NCBI GenBank assembly: GCA_903912925.1
Contig: CAIWJG010000478.1
Span: forward strand, 1-35,906
Reading direction: 5' to 3'
Origin: an uncultured Verrucomicrobia subdivision 3 bacterium
Lineage (GTDB): Bacteria; Verrucomicrobiota; Verrucomicrobiia; Limisphaerales; UBA8199
DNA length: 35,906 bases
This document shows positions 7,972 to 16,470 of this stretch, piece by piece (position 1 is the first letter of the stretch; each line of letters starts with the position of its first letter). Position numbers and translations under genes: made by a program. The notes under the pieces are model-generated. The model was not told where the DNA came from, searched no databases, and was given only the letters and a program-made list of their open reading frames with translations.

Positions 7972-9854
7972 TTTGCCCCTGGGAGGGGACTCTGTTCTGT
8001 TTCGCGGCGGTTCTGCTCGCATCAGCACTCTCGCTGCATGCCCAGGTCGCCGCGCCTCCGCCACAGGACCCTTTGATAACCCTGATGGCGTCGCAACCAA
8101 GAATAGCAATTCCTGCGGTGACGAAGTGTACCGCCGCGTTTGACCCGCCCGTGGTCCGTCCCGGCGAACAAGCCTTCCTGCGCGTCGCGCTCAACGCGCT
8201 CGAAGAGTCAGTTAAGTGGCCGACCAACTTGACGGGCCCCTCCCAACTAGAAATCCGGCCGGGTGCTCACGAGCAGATGATGCATTACACTGGCACCAAC
8301 ATGGAGCCCCGGACGGCGTTTAATTATCGCGTCCGCGCTTCCAGTCTGGGCTTGTTCACTGTGCCGGAGTTTGAGGTCAAGGTCGATGGCAAGCCGGTGA
8401 AAGTGCCATCCGCGCAACTCGAAGTAATGCCCGAGCCGCCTGCGAGCGTAACGCCCGCGGCGCTGCTTACGCTTGGTTTGCCCGTCACCAACCTTTTTGT
8501 CGGGCAGGCGGTTCAGGCGCGCGTCGTGCTACCGGCGGGGCTGGGGCAAGGTTTGATGCAGCTTCAGTTGAGCGGCCAGGGGTTGCTGACGGACCAGGGC
8601 ACGATTCGTCAGCACATTGAAATGGTGCTGCGCGATGGGGTCAACGCGCCCTCGTTCATTTACGAAATGACTTTTACCCCCATGCTGGCGGGCAAGCTCA
8701 CCGTCTTTGCGCAAGGGTTCACGATCATGCGCCGCAACCCTGTTCCGGTCGTGCCCAATGTGCCTCCGGTTCCGCCGGTCCAGCCCCAATTCACGCTGGT
8801 TGAATCGGACCCGTTCGAGGTGAACGTGCGACCGCTCCCGCGGGAGGGGGAGTTGCCCGGGTTCACTGGGGCTATAGGCAGCCTGGCCGTTGGTCCCCCT
8901 AAACTGACGACGAACGTGCTGCACGTCGGCGACCCGGTCCGCCTGACCGTCAATGTTATGAACCGCGGCGATGGCCCGCTGGCTCGCCTGGTCAACCCGC
9001 CGCCGCCGCAGGCGCCGGACTGGCAGGTGTTCGTCGCAAATGACTTTGCCGCCCCACAACCGCTCGCCCCCCAGCAGATCGTCGTGCCGCAGCGCCCCGG
9101 TGTGCCGGCTCAGGTCGGGACCGTCGAGGGCGTTGTGACCTTCAATTACACCCTCATCCCGCTTACCGAATCTGCGCGGGCTACGCCGCCAATCCCTTTC
9201 AGCTATTTCGATCCCAAGACAGTCCGCTATGTTGATATCACGATCCCATCCGTGCCTGTGACCGTCAAACCCGGCGCGGTGCCAGGTGATCTGGCCACCC
9301 TCATGCAAACCAACCCGGCGGTGATGGAATCGGAAAAGGAACTCGTGCTGAGCGGCCTGGCAGGTTCACGCGGCCGGACAGCCTCCAGCCTGGTGCCCCC
9401 GCAACAGCAAGCCTGGTTTCCGCTGGTTCAACTTGCCCCGGCGGTGGTCTTTTTCGGATTGTGGCGCTGGGACCGCCGCCGCCGCTACCTGGAGGCGCAT
9501 CCGGAGATCCTCCTGCGCCGGCGTGCCCGGCGCGCTCTGCATCGCCAATGGCGCATCCTGCGACGGGCCGGGCGAGCGGCAGATGCCAGCCGCTATGCGG
9601 CAGCCGGGGTGGACGCCATGCGCGTCGCCTGTGCCCCGCATTATCCGGCAGAGCCGCGCGCGCTGGTTGGCGGCGATGTGCTGCCACTGCTCCCGGAGAG
9701 CGAACGCGCGGGCCGGGCCGGTGAGGTTGTGCGGCGCTTCTTTGCTGTGACCGATGCCGTGCGTTTCGACACCACGCCCCCAAGCGCCAAGGAGTTGCTC
9801 TCGCTGCAACCCGAATTGGAGCGCGTGCTTCAGCAATTGGAACAGAAGCTATGA
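7914..9854 (+). CDS. batD: BatD-like membrane-anchored periplasmic protein
   Basis: This large protein of 646 residues has an N-terminal signal region whose residues 10-20 (FSFSAFQLFSI) are encoded by repeat copy F. A hydrophobic stretch, FCFAAVLLASALSLHAQ, follows and ends at a plausible cleavage site. The long periplasmic part is beta-rich, with VRPGEQAFLRVALNA and VGDPVRLTVNVMNRGDGP, as in BatD oxygen-tolerance proteins. One C-terminal helix (about residues 499-518) precedes an Arg-rich cytoplasmic tail. BatD proteins are thought to take part in the BatABC complex; no enzymatic motif is seen. The stop overlaps the next start (ATGA), so translation is probably coupled. Confidence 0.85.
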   Translation: MKPRPSHPNFSFSAFQLFSICPWEGTLFCFAAVLLASALSLHAQVAAPPPQDPLITLMASQPRIAIPAVTKCTAAFDPPVVRPGEQAFLRVALNALEESVKWPTNLTGPSQLEIRPGAHEQMMHYTGTNMEPRTAFNYRVRASSLGLFTVPEFEVKVDGKPVKVPSAQLEVMPEPPASVTPAALLTLGLPVTNLFVGQAVQARVVLPAGLGQGLMQLQLSGQGLLTDQGTIRQHIEMVLRDGVNAPSFIYEMTFTPMLAGKLTVFAQGFTIMRRNPVPVVPNVPPVPPVQPQFTLVESDPFEVNVRPLPREGELPGFTGAIGSLAVGPPKLTTNVLHVGDPVRLTVNVMNRGDGPLARLVNPPPPQAPDWQVFVANDFAAPQPLAPQQIVVPQRPGVPAQVGTVEGVVTFNYTLIPLTESARATPPIPFSYFDPKTVRYVDITIPSVPVTVKPGAVPGDLATLMQTNPAVMESEKELVLSGLAGSRGRTASSLVPPQQQAWFPLVQLAPAVVFFGLWRWDRRRRYLEAHPEILLRRRARRALHRQWRILRRAGRAADASRYAAAGVDAMRVACAPHYPAEPRALVGGDVLPLLPESERAGRAGEVVRRFFAVTDAVRFDTTPPSAKELLSLQPELERVLQQLEQKL

Positions 9855-10729
9855 ACCCTCCCCCGCGCGCTGTTGGGCCTTGGCGCTTTGTGCTTCGGCC
9901 TTCGAACTTCGGATTTCGGCCTTCCTTCGGCCTTCGGATTTCGGCCTTCGGATTTCCTCTAGTAGTGCTGTTGCTAACGGTCGCGTGCATCTGGCCAGGC
10001 TCCGTCTCCGCTTCATCTGCCGAGGCCCTGTTTCAGACTGGGGTAACTGCCTACCGTGCGAGTGATTACGCGCTGGCCGCCGAGGCGTTTGGCCAATCCA
10101 TAGCGCTGCAGCCGGCCTCCGGTGCGCTGCAGAACCTGGGCAATGCTGAGTGGCAACGGCACCGCACGGGCGCGGCCATCCTCGCGTGGGAGCAGGCCCT
10201 CTGGCTCGACCCGTTCAACCAGTCCGCCCGCCAGAGTCTGCGCTATGCGCGCAAGAATGCTCAACTCGAAGCGCCGGACCTGGCGTGGTATGAGGTCATC
10301 TCAACCTGGCTGCCGGTGAGTTGGTGGGCGTGGATTGCGGGCGTGAGCCTTTGGCTGTCCGTCGGCGTCGTGCTGTTGCCGGGCATCTTGCGGCGACGCA
10401 AAGCCACCTGGCACCAGGCCATCGCGGCCGTGGGACTCATGGTCTTCCTGCTCAGCGTCCCGGCGCATATTGGCGTCGAGACGCGTTCACGGATCGGCTT
10501 TGTGATGCAAAAGGACACGCCGCTGCGGCTGACGCCCACGCTCGAAGCGCAGGCGGTGACACGACTGGCCGCCGGTGAGCCGGCCCGCAAAGTTCGCGTG
10601 CGCGGCAACTACCTGCTCATTCGCAACGGTCGCGTGCTGGGCTGGGTGGAGCAGGACCAGTTCGGCTTGACTTGCCCCAAACGCGGGAAGGATTCTGCTC
10701 AAACCGTCAAAGTGGCTATCGCACGCTGA
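9851..10729 (+). CDS. batE: TPR and SH3-like protein BatE
   Basis: This is a 292-residue membrane protein. It starts by ATGA overlap with batD. Residues 15-35 (FGFRPSF, AFGF and similar) are translated heptad repeats, and the hydrophobic core PLVVLLLTVACIW follows at once; together they make a signal or anchor sequence. Then comes a TPR-like segment (LFQTGVTAYRASDYALAAEA and LQNLGNAEWQRHRTGAAI). Two transmembrane helices follow (WWAWIAGVSLWLSVGVVLL and AVGLMVFLLSVPAHIGV). A C-terminal SH3-like part (DTPLRLTPTLEAQAVTRLA to VLGWVEQDQF) ends the protein. This domain order matches BatE. It closes the Bat operon; the next gene is 36 nt away. Confidence 0.85.
   Translation: MNPPPRAVGPWRFVLRPSNFGFRPSFGLRISAFGFPLVVLLLTVACIWPGSVSASSAEALFQTGVTAYRASDYALAAEAFGQSIALQPASGALQNLGNAEWQRHRTGAAILAWEQALWLDPFNQSARQSLRYARKNAQLEAPDLAWYEVISTWLPVSWWAWIAGVSLWLSVGVVLLPGILRRRKATWHQAIAAVGLMVFLLSVPAHIGVETRSRIGFVMQKDTPLRLTPTLEAQAVTRLAAGEPARKVRVRGNYLLIRNGRVLGWVEQDQFGLTCPKRGKDSAQTVKVAIAR
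9894..9957 (+). repeat. Heptad repeat half-element, copy G (right arm only, within batE)
   Basis: Nine-odd units of the TTCGGNN word with a TTCC break in the middle and TTCC at the end, exactly like the right arms of copies A-D. No left arm is found upstream; batD runs right up to the batE start. All of it is coding. Confidence 0.88.
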
Positions 10730-10765
10730 TAGGCCAGCACTAACCGATCGGAACCAGGAAATAAT

Positions 10766-11686
10766 ATGACATCGAATATATGTAGTCGCCGCGAGTTTTT
10801 GGGCCGGGCAGTTGCTTCGGGCGCGGGTATGGCGCTCGGGATGGGTTCGCTATCCCGGGCGGCTGATCAACCCGCCCGCAAGCAGGCCAGGCTCAGCACC
10901 CCCAATGCCGAGAAGCGGGGCTGGCGCCTTTGTTGCCAGCTTTACACCTTCCGCGACCGGAGCTTTTACGAGGCACTGGACGTTTTGGCCGGCATCGGCG
11001 TGTGCCGGGTGGAACCAGCGTTCTTCCTGCCGCTGAGCAAGGAACAGCCGGATCTAAAGACCAGTGAAGCCTTGCCTCAGGACAAGCGCCGTGAGATGAA
11101 ACTGCGCATGAGCGACCTGGGGATCACCATGCCGAACTACTACGCCCCGCTCGAAGGGGATAAGGGCGCCTACCGCAAGATCTTTGACTTCGCCAAAGAG
11201 ATGGGCGTCGAGACGCTCGTGGCTGAACCGCCGCCGGAGACGTTCGAGGCGCTGGATGGATTGTGCCAGGAGTACAAGATCAACCTGGCGGTGCACAACC
11301 ATCCCGAAGGCTCAGGCTCCAAGTACTGGAATCCGGATGCGTTCGTGAAGGCGTGCGAGGGCCGCAGCGCACGAATCGGAGGCTGTCCGGACAGCGGGCA
11401 CTGGGTCAGGTCGGGGCTCGACACACTGGAGAGCCTCAGGAAGTACCAGAAGCGAATCATCACCGTGCATTTGAAGGACGCAGCCGAATCGGGTAAGCGC
11501 GACAGCCGGGATGTGCCGCTCGGCACCGGCCAGGCGAACTACTCGGCGATCCTCAAGCAGTTGGCGGATTGGAAATGGCGCGGAGTGATGACCGTCGAGT
11601 ATGAGCACCAGTCTCCGCAATTGGTGCAGGAAGTTGCCCAGTGCCTACGGTTCGTCGAGGACTTCGCCGCAAGCCTCAAGAAATAG
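10766..11686 (+). CDS. Tat-exported sugar phosphate isomerase/epimerase-like TIM-barrel protein
   Basis: This 306-residue protein starts with a twin-arginine signal, SRREFLGRAVASGAG, so it is probably exported folded. The rest fits the AP-endonuclease-2/xylose-isomerase-like TIM barrel. GWRLCCQLYTFRDRSF is near the start of the barrel. NLAVHNHPEG carries likely metal-binding His residues, GGCPDSGHWVRSG follows, then ITVHLKDA and MTVEYEHQ as late strands with acidic residues. The substrate is unknown; many Verrucomicrobiota and Planctomycetota encode such proteins for sugar breakdown. An AGGAA at about 10758 is a fair ribosome site for the ATG at 10766. It is not clearly part of the Bat operon. 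Confidence 0.85.
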   Translation: MTSNICSRREFLGRAVASGAGMALGMGSLSRAADQPARKQARLSTPNAEKRGWRLCCQLYTFRDRSFYEALDVLAGIGVCRVEPAFFLPLSKEQPDLKTSEALPQDKRREMKLRMSDLGITMPNYYAPLEGDKGAYRKIFDFAKEMGVETLVAEPPPETFEALDGLCQEYKINLAVHNHPEGSGSKYWNPDAFVKACEGRSARIGGCPDSGHWVRSGLDTLESLRKYQKRIITVHLKDAAESGKRDSRDVPLGTGQANYSAILKQLADWKWRGVMTVEYEHQSPQLVQEVAQCLRFVEDFAASLKK

Positions 11687-11744
11687 GCTGGGAGGGCTTG
11701 GTTGGTCGCTGGGTCAGGGCCTGGAAGTCTCTGTGCACAGAAAA

Positions 11745-11775
11745 GGCGACTCGGGCTACGGCCTCCCGAGTCGCC
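11745..11775 (-). terminator. Perfect 11-bp hairpin, terminator-like on the minus strand
   Basis: Stem GGCGACTCGGG pairs with CCCGAGTCGCC around a 9-nt loop. On the minus strand the stem is followed by TTTTCTG, as in an intrinsic terminator. On the plus strand it is preceded by AAAA and followed by C-rich sequence, so it is a poorer terminator for the TIM-barrel gene. No minus-strand gene is seen between it and lysS. Confidence 0.55.
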
Positions 11776-11958
11776 CCCAACCCAACCAAACCACTATGAA
11801 ACGCAGGGCCGCGTCTGCTTCAGGCGCTGGCCTGCAAAGATGCGGGGATAGGCCCAGCACCAACTGTTTGACTGCATAGATCATGCCATCGCAGGACTGA
11901 GAAACGCCCCCAAACCGTGCCGAGGTGACCGCGTTTGTGGGAGGCTTGAGGCGTCCGT
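11776..11958. other. Gene-free stretch upstream of the long inverted repeat
   Basis: No convincing coding region is seen. On the minus strand the region 11790-11870 can form several short stems, including CAGGC with GCCTG and GGGCC with GGCCC. It ends in the hairpin at 11745, so an untranslated minus-strand RNA is possible but not shown. Confidence 0.3.
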
Positions 11959-12092
11959 GCGCATTCGCGAGTTCCTGGTACGGAGTCCCGGCTTTAGCCG
12001 GTCTGTCGCGCCACCGCCCTGCCCGTTGGCTTGCCGATCCTGGCCCTCGCCGGCTAAAGCCGGGACTCCGTACCAACAACTCGCGAATGCGC
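11959..12092. repeat. Long inverted repeat, 43-nt arms, upstream of lysS
   Basis: The arms 11959-12001 and 12050-12092 are reverse complements over 43 nt except for one 3-nt internal mismatch, with a 48-nt centre. The inner end of each arm carries the self-complementary CCGGCTTTAGCCGG, so each arm can also fold alone. It looks like a small non-autonomous (MITE-like) element. It ends 64 nt before the lysS start, so it may lie in that gene's leader. Confidence 0.85.
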
Positions 12093-12156
12093 CCGAGGTG
12101 TCCCTCTACCGCACGCCAAGCTTGCTCGCGGGAGCAAAGGAGATTACAAATTCGGC

Positions 12157-14031
12157 GTGTCAACCAATACCTTAACGGAGATCAGGAATGTCCGCCTTGG
12201 CAAGGCGGCCGCCCTGCGCACCCTGGGGCTTAACCCTTATCCTTCGCGCAGCCATCGCACGCACTTCACCAAGGCCATCCTCGATGACTTTCCCGGCCAC
12301 GACGGCAAGCAGGTGACCGTGGCGGGTCGCCTGATGTCCTGGCGCAAGCAGGGCGCCTTGGCTTTCGGGCATGTCCAGGACCAAACTGGCCGCATCCAAT
12401 TGTTCCTGCGGCGACAGCTCGTGCAGCCCACCGCCGCGGCAGAAGGGATTCTCGGCTACGCTGAAATGAACCTGCTCGATTTGGGCGACTTGGTTGAAGC
12501 GACCGGCAAGGTGGTCAGGACCGAGCGCGGCGAGATTTCTGTCCTGGTGGAGTCGCTGCGGCTGCTTACCAAAGCCATTCGGCCCCTGCCTGACCAGTGG
12601 TCCGGGTTGAAGGACCGGGAGCTGGTGCTGCGCAAGCGTTACCTGGATCTGATCCTCGACCGGCAACCGTTCGAGCGGTTTGCCTCCATCACCCGCATGG
12701 TGGCGGCCATCCGGTCCTTTCTGAACGGGCGCGGGTTCATGGAGTTCACGACGCCGATCATCACGCCGCAGTATGGCGGGGGCACGGCGAAACCGTTCAA
12801 GACGCACGTGAACGCGCTCGGGTGCGACATGTATCTCGCCATCTCGCACGAGCTCTACCTCAAGCGCCTCATCGTGGCCGGGTTTGACAAGGTCTATACT
12901 ATCGGCCGCTATTTCCGCAACGAGGGCATTGATCGCAGCCACCACCCCGAGTTCTCCATGGTCGAGACCATGACCGCCTACGAGAACTACGAATACAACA
13001 TGAACCTCATCGAGGAGATGTTCCGCCACATTGCCACCACGGCTTTTGGGCGCACTCAGTTCACGGTGCGCGGCCATACCATTGATTTCAGCCTGCCCTG
13101 GCGCCGGGTGAGCATGGCCGACGCCGTCAAGGAGAAGACCGGGGTGGACTTCCGGGAGATCAAGACGGTGGACGAGGCCAATGCCCGGCTGGCCGCGCTG
13201 GGAATCAATGAGCCGCAGCCCAGCGTGGGCGAGGCCCTGGTGAAGGCATTCGAGGGGGTGGAACCGGACCTCATACAGCCGACGCTCGTGTATGGGCACC
13301 CGATTGAGATCTCGCCCTTGGCCAAGCCTCTGGCCGATGACCCCCGCTACGTCGAGCGCTTCGAGATTTTCATCGCCGGCATGGAATGTGGTGACAACTG
13401 GTCGGAGCAAAACGACCCGGCCCGCCTGCTGGAGACCTGGCAGAAGTCCTACCGCGCGGAGGATCGGGATAGCGGCAAGTTCCACACGCTGGACTTCGAT
13501 TTCATCGAGGCGCTCGAATATGGGATGCCGCCGACGACCGGCATCGGCCCGGGCATCGAGCGCATGGCGATGATCTTCACGGAGCAGGAGATTATTGACG
13601 ATGTTATCTTCTTCCCGATGATGCGGCCCTCTGTGTCACCCGTAAACGCCTCGATCTACGGCGTCGTCGAGCCGTCGCTCGCGCCGGTCGAAGACCTGGC
13701 CTTGTCCGAGGAAGACTTCGAGGCGCTGTGCCAGGATCACGTCTTGAAACCCCATGCCCGGCATCTCATGCTCAAGCCCCACGTGCGGCTGTGGAATGTT
13801 TCCCCCGGCAAATCGCGCGGCTCCGCTCATGTGGAGATCGAAGGCTTCCTGCCCAACAGCGTCCTGCGTCTGGCAGGCTACCAACTCAAAGCGGATGCGG
13901 CGATGCCGGAGGAGGAAGCTAAGAAGCAGCTCGTGGGTTCGATCGAATTGTCGCTGGTCAAGTTCCTGCAAGAGACGTTTCCAGAGTGCCAGATCACCCT
14001 CTCGCCAGCCACCGTGCTAAGGCAAGGTTAA
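12157..14031 (+). CDS. lysS: Lysyl-tRNA synthetase, class II, with C-terminal extension
   Basis: Charges tRNA-Lys. The N-terminal OB fold (VTVAGRLMSWRKQGALAFGH) binds the anticodon. The class II core follows with motif 1 around RSFLNGRGFMEFTTPI, motif 2 FRNEGID (from residue 253) leading to HHPEFSMVE, and motif 3 GIGPGIERMAMIF (from 462). The motif 2 and 3 details and SPLAKPLADDPRYVERFE point to LysRS rather than AspRS or AsnRS. The core ends near residue 490, where the family normally stops. About 134 further residues follow, in one unbroken frame, with no motif I recognise. The GTG at 12157 has AAAGGAG about 13 nt upstream, a rather long spacing. The stop TAA overlaps the galK stop on the other strand. 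Confidence 0.88.
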   Translation: MSTNTLTEIRNVRLGKAAALRTLGLNPYPSRSHRTHFTKAILDDFPGHDGKQVTVAGRLMSWRKQGALAFGHVQDQTGRIQLFLRRQLVQPTAAAEGILGYAEMNLLDLGDLVEATGKVVRTERGEISVLVESLRLLTKAIRPLPDQWSGLKDRELVLRKRYLDLILDRQPFERFASITRMVAAIRSFLNGRGFMEFTTPIITPQYGGGTAKPFKTHVNALGCDMYLAISHELYLKRLIVAGFDKVYTIGRYFRNEGIDRSHHPEFSMVETMTAYENYEYNMNLIEEMFRHIATTAFGRTQFTVRGHTIDFSLPWRRVSMADAVKEKTGVDFREIKTVDEANARLAALGINEPQPSVGEALVKAFEGVEPDLIQPTLVYGHPIEISPLAKPLADDPRYVERFEIFIAGMECGDNWSEQNDPARLLETWQKSYRAEDRDSGKFHTLDFDFIEALEYGMPPTTGIGPGIERMAMIFTEQEIIDDVIFFPMMRPSVSPVNASIYGVVEPSLAPVEDLALSEEDFEALCQDHVLKPHARHLMLKPHVRLWNVSPGKSRGSAHVEIEGFLPNSVLRLAGYQLKADAAMPEEEAKKQLVGSIELSLVKFLQETFPECQITLSPATVLRQG

Positions 14032-15197
14032 GTCAGCTTCAACACGCCGGCTCCCGCAGCGGGGCGGGAGGAGAATATGTTGACCTGGTGACCGGTCTTC
14101 TTCTCATAGGCTCCATCCAGCGCGCGGGTGGTGCGCTGGACGGCGTCGGTTCTCACCAGACTGACCGCACAACCGCCGAAGCCCCCGCCGGTCATCCGGC
14201 AGCCGATGACCCCGCCGGCCTCGCCTATTGATTGGGCGATTTCAACCACCGTATCCAGTTCGGGGCAGCTCACCTCGTAGTCCTCATGCAGCGAGGCATG
14301 GCTGGCATACATCAGTTCGCCCACCTTGGCCCAGTCAGATGCCTGGATCGCCTGCGCGGCTTGCACAGTCCGCGCATTCTCGCTGATGACATGACGGGCG
14401 CGCCGGAACACGGCCGGCTCCATTTGCCTTCGTGCATTGTTGAGCGCCTCGGGCGTGGCATCGCGCAGCGCCGCCACCTTCAGCACGCGCGCAGCGGCTT
14501 CACATTGTGACCGTCGTTTAGCGTATTCGCTCTCCGCCAGTTTGTGGCGGATATTCGTGTTGATGATCAGCACGGTGACTGCGGGATCGGTCATCGCCAC
14601 ACTAGTCGCCGTCCGCGAGCGGCAGTCCAGCAGCAGCGCGTGATCTTCCTGAGCGAGGATGGATGCGAACTGGTCCATGATGCCGCAGGGCACGCCGGCA
14701 AAGTCGTGTTCGGCCCGCTGGCAGAGCAATGCTTTCTCCAGAGGTTCGAGTGCCGGGCCGGTCATCGCTTCGAGCAAGGTGGCGGTGGCCACCTCCAGCG
14801 CGGCGCTGCTGGCGAGCCCGCCGCCTAACGGCAATGTGGATTCGATGACCGCGTCGAAGCCGGTGGCTCCTTTCCCAAGCTTTTGGAATCCCGCGATCAC
14901 ACCCCGGACGTAATTCGACCAGCCCGGCTCGCCGCGTTCGACTTTGGGGCGGATGCTGAAGTTCGCCGTTTCGCCCGTCGTCTCGCTGTGTAGCGTGACC
15001 TGGCGCCTGGTATTGGTGTCCGCGGCGATGAGGATGTAGCGCCGGATTGCCATAGGCAACACGAAGCCATCGTTGTAATCGGTATGCTCGCCGATCAGGT
15101 TCACGCGGCCCGGGGCTGCGACAATCCACCGAGGCTGGTGGCCGAAGCACCGGGTGAATAGCTGCGCCGCCCGGCCGGCCATGAGGTCCAATGACAT
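14028..15197 (-). CDS. galK: Galactokinase
   Basis: Phosphorylates galactose to galactose-1-phosphate with ATP (Leloir pathway, cytoplasm). The 389 residues carry all three GHMP-kinase signatures. The galactokinase motif GRVNLIGEHTDYND runs from G30 to 43, the ATP-binding LPLGGGLASSAA is near residue 120, and the C-terminal GGGFGGCAVSLV completes the set. Length is normal. The ATG at 15197 lies close upstream of the first motif. The gene converges on lysS, the two stop codons sharing TTAA, and no terminator fits between them. No other Leloir genes are nearby. Confidence 0.96.
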   Translation of the reverse strand: MSLDLMAGRAAQLFTRCFGHQPRWIVAAPGRVNLIGEHTDYNDGFVLPMAIRRYILIAADTNTRRQVTLHSETTGETANFSIRPKVERGEPGWSNYVRGVIAGFQKLGKGATGFDAVIESTLPLGGGLASSAALEVATATLLEAMTGPALEPLEKALLCQRAEHDFAGVPCGIMDQFASILAQEDHALLLDCRSRTATSVAMTDPAVTVLIINTNIRHKLAESEYAKRRSQCEAAARVLKVAALRDATPEALNNARRQMEPAVFRRARHVISENARTVQAAQAIQASDWAKVGELMYASHASLHEDYEVSCPELDTVVEIAQSIGEAGGVIGCRMTGGGFGGCAVSLVRTDAVQRTTRALDGAYEKKTGHQVNIFSSRPAAGAGVLKLT

Positions 15198-15327
15198 AGG
15201 TGCTGACTAATAGGATAACGCCGGATACCCTGGAAAACCAGTTTTTGTTAAGCGACTTGCCGAGGCGCAGCCAGAGCGCGTGCTCAGGAAGTCCGCACGA
15301 GGCAGCCGGAGAACTGCGAGGTTTGCT

Positions 15328-16242
15328 TTAGAGGCCTTGATCGACAGTTGCCGCGGCGACCGGGTCCATTGTCCAGGACGGCACAGCATCGCCGTCCACA
15401 CCGTCATGGGCCTTGTTGTCGTTGTTCCACCGGCGCCTCCAGAAGGTGTTCGCGGGATTGCACGAGTCAGGCCGTTTGCCGGTCTCGACATGGCTATCCG
15501 CGAACAGGAAGTCAGTTCGGCCGGCATGGCGGTTGGAGGGCCACTGGCTATGGCCAGGGGAACTGTCACAGGGGTCCAGATTGGCATCGAAGCTGATTAA
15601 GGCTGCGTTGGGCTGTGCTCGGCAGTCTCCGATCACGATGAATTCGGAGGGCCGGAGCACCATCGATTCACTCACGGTTCCAGCAAAAATACCGCCGGCC
15701 ACATCGCCGCCCGTGCCGAGCGTCGGTTTGTGTCCGAGGTCCAGCCCCCAGTCGTTGTCGCCCAGGGAAAAGCGCGACTTGGAGGTGACTGCATAAGGGT
15801 CGGCAGAGCCGTTTTCGGCAGTGCCTCCCAGAGTCGGGTTGCGGTTGGTATCCCAGGAGCTGTTCGGGGGCGCGGCTGGGCAATAAAAAGAGTTTCGATT
15901 GTTCCCCATCAGGGCCAGGGTTCGCGTCATCCAAACGTAGGTATAAGCCCCCCCGAAATAGCCTCCGCTGCCGGGATACGCCTTGTAATCACTTATATAC
16001 ATCACGTAGGCGAGGCCGATCTGGTGCAGGTTGTTCATGCAGGCTGCCTGCTGACCTTTGGACTTGGCCTTGGCCAGGGCCGGCAGCAGCAGCGCCGCCA
16101 GGATGGCGATGATGGCGATGACGACCAGTAGTTCGATCAGGGTAAACGCCCGCGCACCAACACGAGCCGGACCACCACGGGCTGCGTGGCGTGCGTTAGA
16201 CGGGAGCCTGACGGCTCCCAATTGGCCATTCGGATTTCTCAT
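15328..16242 (-). CDS. Prepilin-type N-terminal cleavage/methylation protein (H-x9-D family)
   Basis: This 304-residue pseudopilin-like protein has a leader of about 32 residues and then [20 protein letters not shown]. The prepilin peptidase would cut between A32 and F33, with E37 as the conserved Glu at position 5 of the mature protein. The C-terminal part has [17 protein letters not shown], close to the H-x9-DG motif of a large Verrucomicrobiota/Planctomycetota family; here Ser replaces the Gly. The function of this family is unknown; it resembles type II secretion or pilus subunits. The leader contains the palindrome 16202-16219, in frame. It is the last gene of the kinase/sigma group on this strand, 228 nt after the sigma factor. 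Confidence 0.88.
   Translation of the reverse strand: MRNPNGQLGAVRLPSNARHAARGGPARVGARAFTLIELLVVIAIIAILAALLLPALAKAKSKGQQAACMNNLHQIGLAYVMYISDYKAYPGSGGYFGGAYTYVWMTRTLALMGNNRNSFYCPAAPPNSSWDTNRNPTLGGTAENGSADPYAVTSKSRFSLGDNDWGLDLGHKPTLGTGGDVAGGIFAGTVSESMVLRPSEFIVIGDCRAQPNAALISFDANLDPCDSSPGHSQWPSNRHAGRTDFLFADSHVETGKRPDSCNPANTFWRRRWNNDNKAHDGVDGDAVPSWTMDPVAAATVDQGL
16202..16219. repeat. Small palindrome within the prepilin leader
   Basis: GGGAGCC and GGCTCCC form a 7-bp stem around TGAC. It is translated in frame as part of the leader (residues about 9-14) of the prepilin-like protein. Confidence 0.6.
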
Positions 16243-16362
16243 CGGATCGCCTGTGTTTTCAGCGGATTTTGCTCTCTGAGTTGTCTCATGTCGCTGTTCC
16301 GATTACAAGCAGAAGTTTGGTTGCCACTTCTCAATGGGCGCACCCTGATACCACTACCGGAA

Positions 16363-16420
16363 CGCCGGATTTATCCGGCAGGCGGGCGAGTGGCGCTGGG
16401 GCTGCCGGATAAATCCGGCG
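16363..16420. repeat. Inverted repeat with 19-nt perfect arms
   Basis: The arms 16363-16381 and 16402-16420 are perfect reverse complements. Each arm is itself a hairpin, CCGGATTTATCCGG. The layout and the CCGG-TTTA-CCGG core resemble the inner part of the repeat at 11959. It lies between the sigma factor and the prepilin-like gene; the rest of this 228-nt gap holds nothing recognisable. Confidence 0.8.
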
Positions 16421-16470
16421 CCGGTTGGCTCGGTTATCCGCCTTGGTGGCGGTGTCGGGATGCCCCAATC

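Noticed and set aside
15207-15587. Alternative minus-strand gene between galK and the prepilin-like gene
   Set aside because: It overlaps the 3' end of the prepilin-like gene in another frame and shows no family pattern.
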